A DNA stretch of 64,000 nucleotides. It comes from Gammaproteobacteria bacterium. GTDB taxonomy: Bacteria; Pseudomonadota; Gammaproteobacteria; Steroidobacterales; Steroidobacteraceae. Positions 8,628 to 18,490 of this stretch are shown one piece after another. Position 1 is the stretch's first letter, and every line of letters begins with the position of its first letter. The notes under the pieces were generated by a model that did no database searches, was not told the DNA's origin, and worked only from the letters and a program-made list of their open reading frames with translations. The DNA is taken from assembly GCA_025358295.1 (NCBI GenBank), contig JANYJY010000046.1, positions 45,077 through 109,076 on the forward strand. Direction: 5' to 3'. Both the position numbers and the translations under genes were made by a program.

Positions 8628-9545
8628 TCAAGTTCGATATATCGAAATTTGCGCCGCTTGGCCTGCGCTTCGCGCGGCGCGAAACATCCCTTCTGAATTG
8701 AATTCCATCGCGATCTCGCCTTGACGGTCGATCGCAATGACTCCTCCCTCGCCATTCAGGGCCGGAAGTTCCTCGAACACGACTTCGCGTACGGCCTCGC
8801 GCAATGGGCGGCCGCCGAAGCGCATCCGCGCGCAAATGTCGTGCGCCACCGCGGCGCGAATGAATATTTCGCCGTGCCCCGTAGCCGATACTGCGCAGGA
8901 GCGATCGTCAGCGTAGGTGCCCGCACCGATGATGGGCGAATCACCGATGCGGTTATAGCGCTTACCCGTCATGCCGCCGGTGGATGTGGCGGCAGCCAGG
9001 TGGCCGGCCTCGTCCAGCGCGACCGCGCCCACCGTACCTATGTGTGAGATGGTCAAGGCAGAGAGCCCGGTGTCGCCAGCACGGATCCTTTCAAGTTGGC
9101 GCCACCGCTCCGGCGTATAAAAATAACTGCGTGGCACCAGTGCAAATCCGCGACTGAGGGCGAATTCCTCGGCACCCGTGCCGCTCAGCATGACGTAGTC
9201 GGAATGCTCCATGACGGTGCGCGCCAATTCGATCGGGTTCCTGATATGGGTTACGCCGCAAACCGCTCCGGCCCTGAGTGAGCTGCCGTCCATGATTGCG
9301 GCATCCAATTCGTTGCCGCCGTCGTGGGTGAACACCGAGCCCCGTCCGGCGTTGAACAGAGGATTATCCTCGAGGTTGACGACGGCGCGCGTGACGGCCT
9401 CCAGGCTCGTCCCTCCGCCCTGCAGCACCGCATAGCCGGCATCGAGCGCCGCCGCCAGCGCGGCGCGATATTCCAACTCTCGTTCCGCGCTCATTTCTGT
9501 TCGCGGCATGGTACCCGCTCCGCCGTGAATCGCTAGCCCGAACAT
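8628..9545 (-). CDS. iaaA: Isoaspartyl peptidase / plant-type L-asparaginase
   Basis: 305 residues of an N-terminal-nucleophile hydrolase. It starts FGLAIHGGAGTM, carries FNAGRGSVFTHDGGNELDA, and has the autocleavage site in HIGTVGAVALD, where the threonine becomes the N-terminal nucleophile of the small subunit. STGGMTGKRYNRIGDSPIIGAGTYAD follows as in IaaA. The precursor self-processes into alpha and beta chains and removes isoaspartyl residues from peptides; it can also hydrolyse asparagine. Length and motifs are intact. It is divergent from pyruvate carboxylase with only 53 bp between the starts. Confidence 0.93.
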   Translation of the reverse strand: MFGLAIHGGAGTMPRTEMSAERELEYRAALAAALDAGYAVLQGGGTSLEAVTRAVVNLEDNPLFNAGRGSVFTHDGGNELDAAIMDGSSLRAGAVCGVTHIRNPIELARTVMEHSDYVMLSGTGAEEFALSRGFALVPRSYFYTPERWRQLERIRAGDTGLSALTISHIGTVGAVALDEAGHLAAATSTGGMTGKRYNRIGDSPIIGAGTYADDRSCAVSATGHGEIFIRAAVAHDICARMRFGGRPLREAVREVVFEELPALNGEGGVIAIDRQGEIAMEFNSEGMFRAARSAGQAAQISIYRT

Positions 9546-9598
9546 GTATGTGTGATCCTCTGGTCGGTCCGACGCCGCAAGGCTATCATCATTCTCCG

Positions 9599-12500
9599 AT
9601 GAATCTATTTCCCAAGACAGGGGCCATCAAAAGCCTGCTCATTGCCAACCGCGGTGAGATCGCCATTCGCGTGATGCGCGCCGCCACCGAACTCGGCATT
9701 CGCACGATTGCCATTCATTCGCAAGAAGATCGCTTCTCGCTGCACCGAACCAAGGCGGACGAAAGCTACCTGGTCGGGGACGGCAAGGGCCCGATCGAGG
9801 CTTACCTCGACATTGATGACATCATCCGTATCGCCAAGGAGGCGCGGGCCGACGCCGTTCATCCGGGCTATGGCTTCCTCTCGGAGAGCCCTGAGTTCGC
9901 CGAAGCCTGTGCCGCGGCTGACATAATTTTCGTAGGACCTCTGCCCGATACCATGCGCAGATTGGGCAACAAGGTCGAGGCCCGCAATTTGGCTGCCGAA
10001 GCGGGGGTGCCGGTGATGCCAGCGACGCCCCCATTGCCGGCCGACGAGGCGCAGGTGCTCGCCATGGCCCACGCCGTGGGATTTCCGGTGATGCTCAAGG
10101 CAAGCTGGGGCGGCGGCGGCCGCGGCATGCGCATCGTCGAGGACGACCGCGAGCTGACCGAGACGGTGGCGGCCGCGAGACGCGAAGCCAAGGCGGCATT
10201 CGGCAAGGACGAGGTGTATCTCGAGAAGCTGATCCGGCGCGCTCGGCATGTGGAAGTGCAGATCCTGGGCGACTCGCACGGCAATCTCGTGCACCTGTTC
10301 GAACGCGACTGCACGGTACAGCGGCGCAATCAAAAAGTGGTCGAACGCGCGCCGGCGGCGTTTCTCACGGAACAGCAGCGCAGCGAACTCTGCGAGGCGG
10401 CGTTGAAGATCGGCCGGGCGGTGCAGTATCGCGCCGCAGGCACGGTCGAGTTTCTGCAGGATGCCGACACCGGCCGGTTTTATTTCATCGAGGTCAATCC
10501 GCGCATTCAAGTGGAGCATACGGTGACCGAGTGCGTGACTGGAATCGACCTGGTCAAGGCGCAGATTCGGATCTCCGCGGGCGCGCGGATCGGCACCCCA
10601 GAGAGCGGCGTTCCGCGGCAGGAAGATATTCGCGTCAACGCCCATGCTTTGCAATGCCGCGTCACGACCGAGGATTCGGAAAACAATTTCGTGCCGGACT
10701 ACGGCCGCATCACGGCCTATCGCAGCCCGGCGGGTTTCGGCATACGGCTCGACGCGGGGACCGCCTATGCCGGCGCCATCATCACGCGCTTCTACGATTC
10801 TTTGCTGGTCAAGGTGACCGCGTGGTCACCGACTCCGGAGGAGACCATCGCGCGGATGCACCGCGCGCTGTGGGAGTTCCGAATTCGCGGCGTGGTCACC
10901 AATTTGCGGTTCCTCGACCAGCTGATCACGCATCCGCGGTTTGCCTCGGCTGATTACACCACGAAGTTCATCGATCAATCTCCCGAGCTGTTCCGCAGTC
11001 CGCGCAAGCGCGATCGGGCGACCCGGCTGCTTGGTTTCATCGGCGATGTCATCGTCAACGGAAATCCCGAGGTGAAGGGCAGAGCGCGGCCCAAGCAGCC
11101 GGTATTCCCCCGTCTGCCGCGTGCCGCCCTGGGTACGCCGCTTGCCGGCAGCAAGCAAAAGCTCGACGAACTGGGAGCGGAGAAGTTTGCGGATTGGATG
11201 TTGCAACAGTCCCGCGTCCTGCTTACAGATACAAGCATGCGCGACGCGCATCAGTCCCTGCTGGCTACCCGGTTCCGCACCCAGGATATGGCGCTGATCG
11301 CGCCGTATTATGCGGACTTGCTGCCGCAGCTATTCTCCGTGGAATGCTGGGGCGGGGCGACCTTCGATGTCGCCATGCGGTTCCTGCGCGAAGATCCGTG
11401 GGCGCGGCTCGCCGCATTTCGCGAAGCCATGCCCAATCTGCTGCTGCAGATGCTGTTTCGATCGGCCAATGCCGTCGGCTACACAAACTATCCCGACAAC
11501 GTCGTCCGGCATTTCGTCGGACGGGCGGCCGATGCCGGCATAGACGTGTTTAGGGTATTCGACTGCTTGAACTGGACGGAGAACATGAAAGTCGCGGTGG
11601 AGGCGGTGCGGGATTCCGGCCGGCTTTGCGAGGCGGCGATCTGCTATTCCGGCAATCTCACTAATCCTCGTGAGACCAAGTACGACTTGAAGTATTACAT
11701 CAAGATTGCCAAGGAGCTGCGCGCCATGGGCGCCCATGTACTGGCGATCAAGGACATGGGCGGTCTGTGTCAGCCGCGGGCCGCGTCCGCGCTCGTCAGG
11801 GCGCTCAAGGAAGAAGTGGGCCTTCCGATTCACTTCCACACGCATGACACGAGCGGCATCGCGGCGGCCAGTGTGCTTGCGGCCGTTGAGGCCGGCGCCG
11901 ATGCCGTGGACGGGGCGATCGATGCCCTGTCCGGCTTGACCTCGCAGCCCAATCTCGGATCGCTCGTTGAAGCGCTGCGCTTTGGTCCTCGCGACACGGG
12001 GCTCGACGCCGACAAGATGCGGGTGATTTCGACCTACTGGGAACAGGTAAGGCGCGGCTACACGGCGTTCGAAAGCGATATTCGCGCCGGTGCCTCGGAG
12101 GTTTACGTGCACGGCATGCCCGGCGGGCAGTACACCAACTTGCGCGAGCAGGCGCGCTCGCTTGGGATCGACGAGCACCGCTGGCCTGAAGTCGCACGCG
12201 CCTATGCCGAAGTCAATGACATGTTCGGCGATATCATCAAGGTAACGCCCACCTCCAAGGTGGTCGGAGACATGGCCATCACCATGGTGACGAGCGCTTT
12301 GACCCGGGAGGCGGTACTCGATCCCGCGGTGGAGATTGCATTTCCCGACTCGGTCGTGAGCTTGTTTCGCGGCGATCTGGGCCAACCGGTCGGTGGCTTT
12401 CCCGCAGAGCTGCAGAAAAAAGTGCTGGGCGGCAAGCCACCGCTCACCGTTCGCCCGGGGGAATTGTTGCCGCCCGCAGACCTCGCGGCCGAGCGCGAAA

Positions 12501-13060
12501 AAGCGGAAGCTAAGGTGGGCCGTGCGATCAGCGACGATGAGCTCGCGTCCTACCTGATGTATCCGAAGGTATTCGTCGACTATGCGGCTGATCGTGCCGC
12601 GTATGGTGATGTCAGTGCGCTGCCCACCGCTGTGTTCTTTTATGGAATGGAATCCGGCCAAGAGATCAATATCGACATCGAGCGAGGTAAGACGCTGATC
12701 GTGCGCTATGTCACCACTAGCGACCCGCACGAGGATGGTACGCGGACGGTGTTCTTCGAATTGAACGGTCAGCCGCGGCCGATTCGTGCCGCGGATCGCA
12801 GCCAGGTGGCGAAGAGGCCGCCGCGGCGCAAGGTTGAGCCCGGCAACGCCGCACATGTGGGCGCCCCCATGCCCGGCACCATTGCCACCGTACCGGTGCA
12901 TATCGGGCAAAAAATGGGCAAAGGCGAGGCGTTACTGACATTGGAAGCGATGAAGATGGAGACCACCGTGCGCGCGGACCGCGACGGGGTCATCAAGGAA
13001 ATCCTGGCCCGCCCCGGCTTGCAGGTCGATACCAAGGATTTGCTGATCGCTTTCGAATAG
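9599..13060 (+). CDS. pyc: Pyruvate carboxylase (single chain)
   Basis: 1,153 residues in the canonical order: biotin carboxylase (about 1-460, starting KSLLIANRGEIAIRV, with KASWGGGGRGMR as the ATP-grasp loop and FIEVNPRIQVEHTVTE), carboxyltransferase (about 540-810, TDTSMRDAHQSLLATR and the metal-binding HFHTHDTSG), a PC tetramerisation/linker region, and a C-terminal biotinyl domain with EAMKMET, where the lysine is biotinylated. It makes oxaloacetate from pyruvate and bicarbonate, feeding the TCA cycle. I used the ATG at 9599 (MNLFPKTG); the frame is open 17 residues further up, but that part is short and unconserved. No separate biotin carboxylase subunit is needed, unlike two-subunit PYCs. 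Confidence 0.96.
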   Translation: MNLFPKTGAIKSLLIANRGEIAIRVMRAATELGIRTIAIHSQEDRFSLHRTKADESYLVGDGKGPIEAYLDIDDIIRIAKEARADAVHPGYGFLSESPEFAEACAAADIIFVGPLPDTMRRLGNKVEARNLAAEAGVPVMPATPPLPADEAQVLAMAHAVGFPVMLKASWGGGGRGMRIVEDDRELTETVAAARREAKAAFGKDEVYLEKLIRRARHVEVQILGDSHGNLVHLFERDCTVQRRNQKVVERAPAAFLTEQQRSELCEAALKIGRAVQYRAAGTVEFLQDADTGRFYFIEVNPRIQVEHTVTECVTGIDLVKAQIRISAGARIGTPESGVPRQEDIRVNAHALQCRVTTEDSENNFVPDYGRITAYRSPAGFGIRLDAGTAYAGAIITRFYDSLLVKVTAWSPTPEETIARMHRALWEFRIRGVVTNLRFLDQLITHPRFASADYTTKFIDQSPELFRSPRKRDRATRLLGFIGDVIVNGNPEVKGRARPKQPVFPRLPRAALGTPLAGSKQKLDELGAEKFADWMLQQSRVLLTDTSMRDAHQSLLATRFRTQDMALIAPYYADLLPQLFSVECWGGATFDVAMRFLREDPWARLAAFREAMPNLLLQMLFRSANAVGYTNYPDNVVRHFVGRAADAGIDVFRVFDCLNWTENMKVAVEAVRDSGRLCEAAICYSGNLTNPRETKYDLKYYIKIAKELRAMGAHVLAIKDMGGLCQPRAASALVRALKEEVGLPIHFHTHDTSGIAAASVLAAVEAGADAVDGAIDALSGLTSQPNLGSLVEALRFGPRDTGLDADKMRVISTYWEQVRRGYTAFESDIRAGASEVYVHGMPGGQYTNLREQARSLGIDEHRWPEVARAYAEVNDMFGDIIKVTPTSKVVGDMAITMVTSALTREAVLDPAVEIAFPDSVVSLFRGDLGQPVGGFPAELQKKVLGGKPPLTVRPGELLPPADLAAEREKAEAKVGRAISDDELASYLMYPKVFVDYAADRAAYGDVSALPTAVFFYGMESGQEINIDIERGKTLIVRYVTTSDPHEDGTRTVFFELNGQPRPIRAADRSQVAKRPPRRKVEPGNAAHVGAPMPGTIATVPVHIGQKMGKGEALLTLEAMKMETTVRADRDGVIKEILARPGLQVDTKDLLIAFE

Positions 13061-13106
13061 CCCTAAGCCGACGATCGGCCTGCCGCCCAGCGGGATGCCG
13101 CCCAGC

Positions 13107-13427
13107 CTAGCCCTGACGCTGTGGGACGGTGACCTGCAGACCGTCTAGTGCGGCCGTGACATGAATCTGGCAACTGAGGCGGCTATTGGCGCGGGGCTCC
13201 CAGGCCGATTCCAGCATGCCCTCTTCCATGTCCTCGCGTGATTCGAGCTGTGCGAGCCAAGCGGGATCTATGTATACGTGGCAGGTCGCGCAGGCGCAGG
13301 CGCCGCCGCATTGCGCCAGGATTCCCTGCACGCCGTTCTGGCGTGCCGCCTCCATCAACGTGATGCCTGCAGGCGCATCTATTTCACGCCGCCGGCCGTC
13401 CGGCTCCGTGAATACGATTTTGGGCAT
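13107..13427 (-). CDS. [2Fe-2S] ferredoxin (adrenodoxin/putidaredoxin type)
   Basis: 106 residues. The four cluster cysteines are C40, C46, C49 (CGGACACATC, spacing C-x5-C-x2-C) and C86 in RLSCQI, the vertebrate/bacterial adrenodoxin pattern. The block CHVYIDPAWLAQL after the third cysteine is typical of P450- or dioxygenase-linked ferredoxins. The start codon overlaps the stop of the upstream reductase gene as TGATG, so the two are translationally coupled and should act as an electron-transfer pair. The terminal oxygenase or other acceptor is not in the window. Confidence 0.93.
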   Translation of the reverse strand: MPKIVFTEPDGRRREIDAPAGITLMEAARQNGVQGILAQCGGACACATCHVYIDPAWLAQLESREDMEEGMLESAWEPRANSRLSCQIHVTAALDGLQVTVPQRQG

Positions 13428-14641
13428 CAGACCGCTTCTTTGAGCGCACAGTTACCGTCCGCTATTTTTTCTGGGTTCAACAAAGTGCGCTCGGCGATGA
13501 GCTTGCGCGCCGCCATGTAATCCTTCGAATGGTTGATGGCTTCCACTGCCAGCAATTCCCGACCCTTGAGGTAGCACACGCTGAAGCTGCGCGAGGCCGG
13601 ATCGCCACGCACTATCTGTCTGTCATGGTCTTGCGAGAGACCGACAATGAGCAATTTGTTGTCGAATTGGTCGGACCAAAACCAAGGCACTCGATCATGC
13701 ACGGTCGGTCGGTCGAGCATATTGAGCGCTGCGGTTTTCGCCTGTTCAAATGCATTATCCACGGATTCCAGGCGCATGCGACGGCCATAATGCGGCGACG
13801 GGTGGTTGGTGCAGTCGCCGGCGGCAAAGATTGCGGCATCGCTGGTGCGGCAGTGTTCATCCACCACAATGCCGTTGTCGCAGGCCAGTCCGGCCGCGCT
13901 TGCAATGTCCGTGGCCGCAACGGCGCCGACGCCGACGACGATGAGATCGGCGGCATGGCTTTTGCCGTCGGCACACACTACTCGCTCGACCCGGCCCGCA
14001 CCTTCGAGGCCGACCACCCGTGTGTCGCAATGGATACGCACGCCATGCGAGGCGTGTTCGTCGGAAAAATATGTCGACACGCTGGGCGCAACGACTCGAT
14101 TCATGATGCGGTCGGCCATCTCCAGCACGGTGACTTCGCAGCCCATTTTGATGCCGGTCGCCGCGGTCTCGAGTCCGATATAGCCGCCGCCGATGATCAC
14201 GACGCGCGCCAGCGGCTTGAGGCCCGCCTGAATGGCTCCCACATCCGCGATGCCCCGCAAATAGTGAACTCCCGCTAGATCGGCACCGGGGCAGGTCAAG
14301 CGTCGCGAGGCTGCACCCAGACAGAGCAGCAATCGGTCATAGCTCAACGTCTCGCCGTCTGCCAGTGCCACCTGCCGCGCCTGAGCATCGAGGCGAACCG
14401 CCCGCTGGCCTAATTTGAGCTCGATTCGGTGTTCGTCATAGAAAGAGCGATGCCGGAACAGCAGGCGATCGGCAGCCATTTCACCCGACAGATATTTCTT
14501 CGACAGCGGCGGCCGCTGGTAGGGCAATTCCGGCTCGTCGCCGATCAAAACGATACGGCCGCCGAAGCCCTCCCGTCGGAGCGTGTCAATGGCCTGCGCA
14601 CCGGCCTGGCCCCCGCCTATGATGAGAATGGTCGAGATCAT
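13427..14641 (-). CDS. FAD-dependent ferredoxin reductase
   Basis: 404 residues with two dinucleotide-binding motifs: ILIIGGGQAGAQA at the N-terminus (FAD) and VVIIGGGYIGLETAA near residue 150 (NAD(P)H), plus the FAD-binding IFAAGDCTNHPS. This is the ferredoxin/rubredoxin/putidaredoxin reductase family with the C-terminal reductase domain (FWSDQFDNKLLIVGLS). It passes electrons from NAD(P)H to the ferredoxin encoded by the next gene, with which its stop overlaps (TGATG). I chose the ATG at 14641 (MISTILIIGG), since the nucleotide-binding strand normally begins within the first few residues; the frame runs 9 codons further up. Confidence 0.92.
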   Translation of the reverse strand: MISTILIIGGGQAGAQAIDTLRREGFGGRIVLIGDEPELPYQRPPLSKKYLSGEMAADRLLFRHRSFYDEHRIELKLGQRAVRLDAQARQVALADGETLSYDRLLLCLGAASRRLTCPGADLAGVHYLRGIADVGAIQAGLKPLARVVIIGGGYIGLETAATGIKMGCEVTVLEMADRIMNRVVAPSVSTYFSDEHASHGVRIHCDTRVVGLEGAGRVERVVCADGKSHAADLIVVGVGAVAATDIASAAGLACDNGIVVDEHCRTSDAAIFAAGDCTNHPSPHYGRRMRLESVDNAFEQAKTAALNMLDRPTVHDRVPWFWSDQFDNKLLIVGLSQDHDRQIVRGDPASRSFSVCYLKGRELLAVEAINHSKDYMAARKLIAERTLLNPEKIADGNCALKEAV

Positions 14642-14814
14642 TGGATTCCTTGAAATTCCCCGCAGCACCCGCGGGCACGCCTTTATAGCGGTTCAGGGGG
14701 CTCTCTGAAAGGGCGGATTCGCAGTTGTCCCCCCCCAAACCCGGGTACCCCAAACATATGGCCGTGCCTGTTGCGCCCAATCGTAATAGTATTGTCGCGA
14801 CGGCCTCAGGTTGA

Positions 14815-15165
<351 letters not shown>

Positions 15166-15177
15166 CGGTTTAGTCGG

Positions 15178-16857
15178 ATGAGGCTATCCGACGGCTCTCG
15201 ACTGATTTTGGCCTCGGTGCTGACCGCGGCGATCTGTCATCCGGGAAACGCCGCGCGATTGACCGACCTGGAACATACCAGTATCGGGGAACCGCGCGCC
15301 GCGAATCTACCCAGCGATTCGACTCTGGAAGCGAACGGCGCCGTCATCGGCAGCATCGAAATAGATGCTCGAAACATCTTCAATACCGGCGATGCACGCG
15401 AGAACAATGGCCTGTTTCGCCTCGCGAATGAGCTGCACATTCGCACCAAGCACGCGACCATCCGCGCGCAGTTGCTGTTTGCGAGCGGCGATAAGTATCT
15501 TGCGCGCAGGCTGGCGGAAACGGAGCGAGCGCTGCGCAAGCTGCCCTACGTTTATGACGCGCGGGTGGTGCCGCTGCGTTATGTCGACGGCAAAGTCGAC
15601 ATCAAGGTCATCACCAAGGACGTCTGGACCTTAAGTCCGGGAATTTCCTTCGGCCGCGCCGGCGGTACCAACGATACCAAGTTCAACCTTCAAGACACGA
15701 ATTTCCTGGGTTGGGGCAAGACGCTGCAGGTGTCGCACGGCAGCACCGTGGATCGCACCACCAACACAGTGGCGTGGACGGACCCTAACATCCTGGGATC
15801 CCGGTGGAATTCGGATCTCACCTACGAGAATTCAAGTGACGGTTCGCAACGCACCGTGCAGGTCACCCGCCCCTTTTATTCATTGGATGCTCTGTGGAGC
15901 ACCAAGATAGCGGCGTCGAAATTCGACCGCACCATTTCGCGCTACGACCAGGGCGACATCGTCGATCAATTCAACGACAACGAGACCTCATACGAATTGA
16001 GCGGTGGACTCTCGCGCGGCCTGGTGGACGGCTGGACCAAACGACTGACATTCGGTGTGCGCTACGACCGCAACCTGTTCCTGCCCACGCCGAACACTTC
16101 GATGCCGGCGCAGCAATTGCCTCCGAATCGAACCCTGTCATATCCCTTCGTCGGGTTCGACATTCTTCAGGACAAATACAAGAAAGTCGGCGACCAGAAC
16201 CAGATCGGGCGAACCGAGGACCTCTATTTCGGCACTGAAATCAAAGGTGAAGTGGGGTACTCGAGCGAAGCGTTCGGGGCGGACCGTAATGGCGTCATGC
16301 TGGCGGCAAAGGCGTTGCGCGGAATCGAATTGGACGAGTATCAACAGCTTTTTCTAACCGGCGATTTCTCCTCGCGCATCGAAGACGGCCGGGCCAGGAA
16401 TTTGATCGCCGACGCCGGCGCCAAGTACTACTGGCGCTGGCGGCCGGACTGGCTGCTCTATGCCTCGATTTCAGGTACGGTCACGGATGCGCTGGATCCC
16501 GAGATGCAGCTGCTGCTGGGCGGCGACAATGGCCTGCGCGGTTACCCGCTGCGCTACGAGTCCGGTACTTCGCGGGCGCTGCTTACCGTGGAGCAACGTG
16601 CATTCACCGATTGGTTTCCCTTCCGGCTCGTTCGTGTGGGGGCGGCAGTCTTCGCCGACGTCGGTCGAACCTGGGGTAACGGCGTGATCGGCAATAGCGA
16701 CCCAGGGCTGCTGCGTGACGTGGGATTTGGCTTGCGGCTCGGTAATTCACGCACCGGCTTGGGCAATGTGCTGCATATCGACTTTGCCTTCCCACTCAAT
16801 AATATTGCGGGAATTCAAAAATTCCAATTCCTGGTGCAAACGATGCAAAGCTTCTAG
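15178..16857 (+). CDS. Omp85/BamA-like outer-membrane protein with one POTRA region
   Basis: 559 residues. It has an N-terminal signal (hydrophobic to about residue 25, cleaved near GNAA), a POTRA-like region at about 55-150 (IGSIEIDARNIF, then YLARRLAETERALRKLPYVYDARV), and then an amphipathic beta-strand-rich barrel ending in phenylalanine, as BAM substrates do. GGDNGLRGYPLRY near residue 450 matches the conserved loop-6 (V/L)RGY motif of Omp85 proteins. Members insert or export other proteins or lipids at the outer membrane. With a single POTRA it is shorter than BamA or TamA. It starts 12 bp after the P-II gene and its TAG stop shares two bases with the stop of the opposing gene. Confidence 0.82.
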   Translation: MRLSDGSRLILASVLTAAICHPGNAARLTDLEHTSIGEPRAANLPSDSTLEANGAVIGSIEIDARNIFNTGDARENNGLFRLANELHIRTKHATIRAQLLFASGDKYLARRLAETERALRKLPYVYDARVVPLRYVDGKVDIKVITKDVWTLSPGISFGRAGGTNDTKFNLQDTNFLGWGKTLQVSHGSTVDRTTNTVAWTDPNILGSRWNSDLTYENSSDGSQRTVQVTRPFYSLDALWSTKIAASKFDRTISRYDQGDIVDQFNDNETSYELSGGLSRGLVDGWTKRLTFGVRYDRNLFLPTPNTSMPAQQLPPNRTLSYPFVGFDILQDKYKKVGDQNQIGRTEDLYFGTEIKGEVGYSSEAFGADRNGVMLAAKALRGIELDEYQQLFLTGDFSSRIEDGRARNLIADAGAKYYWRWRPDWLLYASISGTVTDALDPEMQLLLGGDNGLRGYPLRYESGTSRALLTVEQRAFTDWFPFRLVRVGAAVFADVGRTWGNGVIGNSDPGLLRDVGFGLRLGNSRTGLGNVLHIDFAFPLNNIAGIQKFQFLVQTMQSF

Positions 16858-17372
16858 TCGGCGGCCTTTTCTCTGGCTGCCGCCGCCTTGCGCCGGCGCG
16901 ATACAAGCATCAGGAAGCCGATGCATACAGCGAAATTGAGCACCCACCACCATAGCTGTCGCGCGGAATTCTTATCTTCGGGCTGACCGATGCCGCCCGC
17001 CGCCTGCAACGTGCCCTTGAGCGTTTCTTGCGCAGCAGCTTGCGCAACCTGAAATTCGACCGCCGCCGCGCCAGGCAAGCTAAGTTCCTTTGCCTGCAAA
17101 GTGAAGCTGCCGTCGGCTTCGGCGGTAGTTGGGTACGCGACGCCGCGCAACACCACGGTAATCACCGCGTCGCGTACGGGCGCGTTATCGATCAACCGGG
17201 TCAAGTGAATGGACATGCGGTCGTTGTGCACCATGCCGACCGCCAGCAGATCGCTGGAGCGCGCCTCTAGTCGGGGCGCTGCCGGGGTCTGCACGGCTGC
17301 GCTGCCGGCCCCCGCCGCTGCGCTCAAGATCACCAGCGCGGCTGCGCGCGATAACGCGGCCGCTTTATTCAA
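16854..17372 (-). CDS. Exported single-anchor membrane protein of unknown function
   Basis: 172 residues if translation starts at the TTG at 17372. That start gives a textbook signal peptide (MNKAAALSRAAALVILSAA, cleaved near GSAA) and overlaps the stop of the upstream DUF4337 gene as TTGA, suggesting translational coupling. The frame is open much further upstream, but that part is antisense-like residue composition inside the DUF4337 gene. The body (about 35-120) looks like a beta-sandwich with a carboxypeptidase-regulatory flavour (DAVITVVLRGVAYPTTAEADG). A single transmembrane helix follows (WWWVLNFAVCIGFLMLVS) with a basic RRRK tail, so the domain faces the periplasm. I do not recognise the family. 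Confidence 0.6.
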   Translation of the reverse strand: MNKAAALSRAAALVILSAAAGAGSAAVQTPAAPRLEARSSDLLAVGMVHNDRMSIHLTRLIDNAPVRDAVITVVLRGVAYPTTAEADGSFTLQAKELSLPGAAAVEFQVAQAAAQETLKGTLQAAGGIGQPEDKNSARQLWWWVLNFAVCIGFLMLVSRRRKAAAAREKAAD

Positions 17373-17890
17373 AGCAAGAAGCCCCAGATACCCATTGCGG
17401 TACCGGCGGCGCTTGCCAACACGCCAAAGATAGGAAAGAAGTTCTTGCGCGCCAGGAAGAATAGAGAGCACAGCACGAGTCCCAGCTCGAGCAGGCCTTC
17501 GCCGATGTCGAACTTCAAGGCACGGATCTCTTCGGTCTGGCTTTCGCGGTCCTTTTCTTTGGCAGCGTCCTGAATCGTCTCGGCGTCGGTCGCGTATTTG
17601 CTGCTGGCGGCCCGCAGTTTTTCCACCGTTGGCCCGCTCTTGGCCGGGTCCGACCCCAGCACTTCGAGCACGTTGATGGTCACCTCGCTGGTATACTGGC
17701 GATTCTTCTTGGCCTGGAAATACGCCCACTCATCATTCGATTCGGTGCGGTGTATGACCGCGTCCGTGTGCGCGCGGTGCGATGCGATGGTGACGACCGA
17801 CAACAGAATGCCGACCACTCCCACCAGAATACCCACGCCCCGGGTGTAGGGATCGGCGACATGTTCGGGTTTGAATTCTATTTCAGGCAT
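17369..17890 (-). CDS. DUF4337 family membrane protein
   Basis: 173 residues: an N-terminal transmembrane segment (GILVGVVGILLSVVTIAS), a charged helical middle starting HRAHTDAVIHRTESNDEWAYFQAKKNRQ, which is the signature of the DUF4337 family, and two hydrophobic segments at the C-terminus. The middle is rich in Glu, Lys and Ala and may be coiled coil. No function is known for the family. Its TGA overlaps the TTG start proposed for the following exported protein, and the two are probably one transcription unit running away from ilvH. Confidence 0.82.
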   Translation of the reverse strand: MPEIEFKPEHVADPYTRGVGILVGVVGILLSVVTIASHRAHTDAVIHRTESNDEWAYFQAKKNRQYTSEVTINVLEVLGSDPAKSGPTVEKLRAASSKYATDAETIQDAAKEKDRESQTEEIRALKFDIGEGLLELGLVLCSLFFLARKNFFPIFGVLASAAGTAMGIWGFLL

Positions 17891-17935
17891 GGTGCTAAGG
17901 TTTCCTTAGAATTAACGTGAAGGAGTGGCATGCGC

Positions 17936-18436
17936 TCATTTGACGACATGCAGGCGCGGATTGGCACGTGCAATCCCAAGAACGCCGCTGCGCACCACCT
18001 CGACGATTTCGCCGAAGGCGGCGACGTTGGCGATGAACTCGCCGATCTCGGTTTCGGTGCTGGTGAGTTCTACGATGTAACTTGAGGGATTCGACGACAA
18101 CACTTTGCCGCCGACGCGGCGCAGCAGCGTCCCCACCGCCTCGACATGTTCGGCGGCGAGCTGCAATTTTATCAGCAGCAATTCGCGCGCCAGGTGGTCG
18201 TCGCTGGTCATGTCCTCGACCGCGACGACATCCACGAGCTTCAACAGCTGGGCGTTGATCTGCGCAATCACGTGGTCGGAGCCGGTGGTCACGAGCGTGA
18301 TGCGCGACACCGTAGGGTCATTGGTCGGGGCCACCGACAGCGACTCGATATTGTAGCCGCGGCTGGATATGAGGCCGGTAACGCGCGTCAGCGCGCCCGC
18401 TTCATTTTGCAAGAGTATTGCGATGAGGTGGCGCAT
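17936..18436 (-). CDS. ilvH: Acetolactate synthase, regulatory (small) subunit
   Basis: 166 residues, the length of IlvH. The ACT domain starts RHLIAILLQNEAGALTRVTGLISSRGYNIESLSV, and a second conserved block is LVDVVAVEDMTSDDHLARELLLIKL. This subunit activates the catalytic subunit and confers valine feedback inhibition in branched-chain amino acid synthesis. Here it is divergent from the large subunit gene with 64 bp between the starts, whereas ilvI/ilvH or ilvB/ilvN normally lie in the same direction in one operon. Confidence 0.95.
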   Translation of the reverse strand: MRHLIAILLQNEAGALTRVTGLISSRGYNIESLSVAPTNDPTVSRITLVTTGSDHVIAQINAQLLKLVDVVAVEDMTSDDHLARELLLIKLQLAAEHVEAVGTLLRRVGGKVLSSNPSSYIVELTSTETEIGEFIANVAAFGEIVEVVRSGVLGIARANPRLHVVK

Positions 18437-18490
18437 GGGCCGGTAAGCATACGGGAGGGCGGCACTTGGGCGCCAGGGCGAGAACTGCTA

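Noticed and set aside
11330..12910. 526-residue ORF antisense to pyruvate carboxylase
   Set aside because: It is a by-product of GC-rich codon use opposite a strongly conserved enzyme; the sense frame has intact domains and the antisense protein has no recognisable family.
16854..17729. Longer reading frame extending the exported protein to 291 residues
   Set aside because: The first 119 residues lie entirely inside the DUF4337 gene in another frame and look like random Arg/Gly-rich sequence, whereas the TTG at 17372 gives a normal signal peptide.
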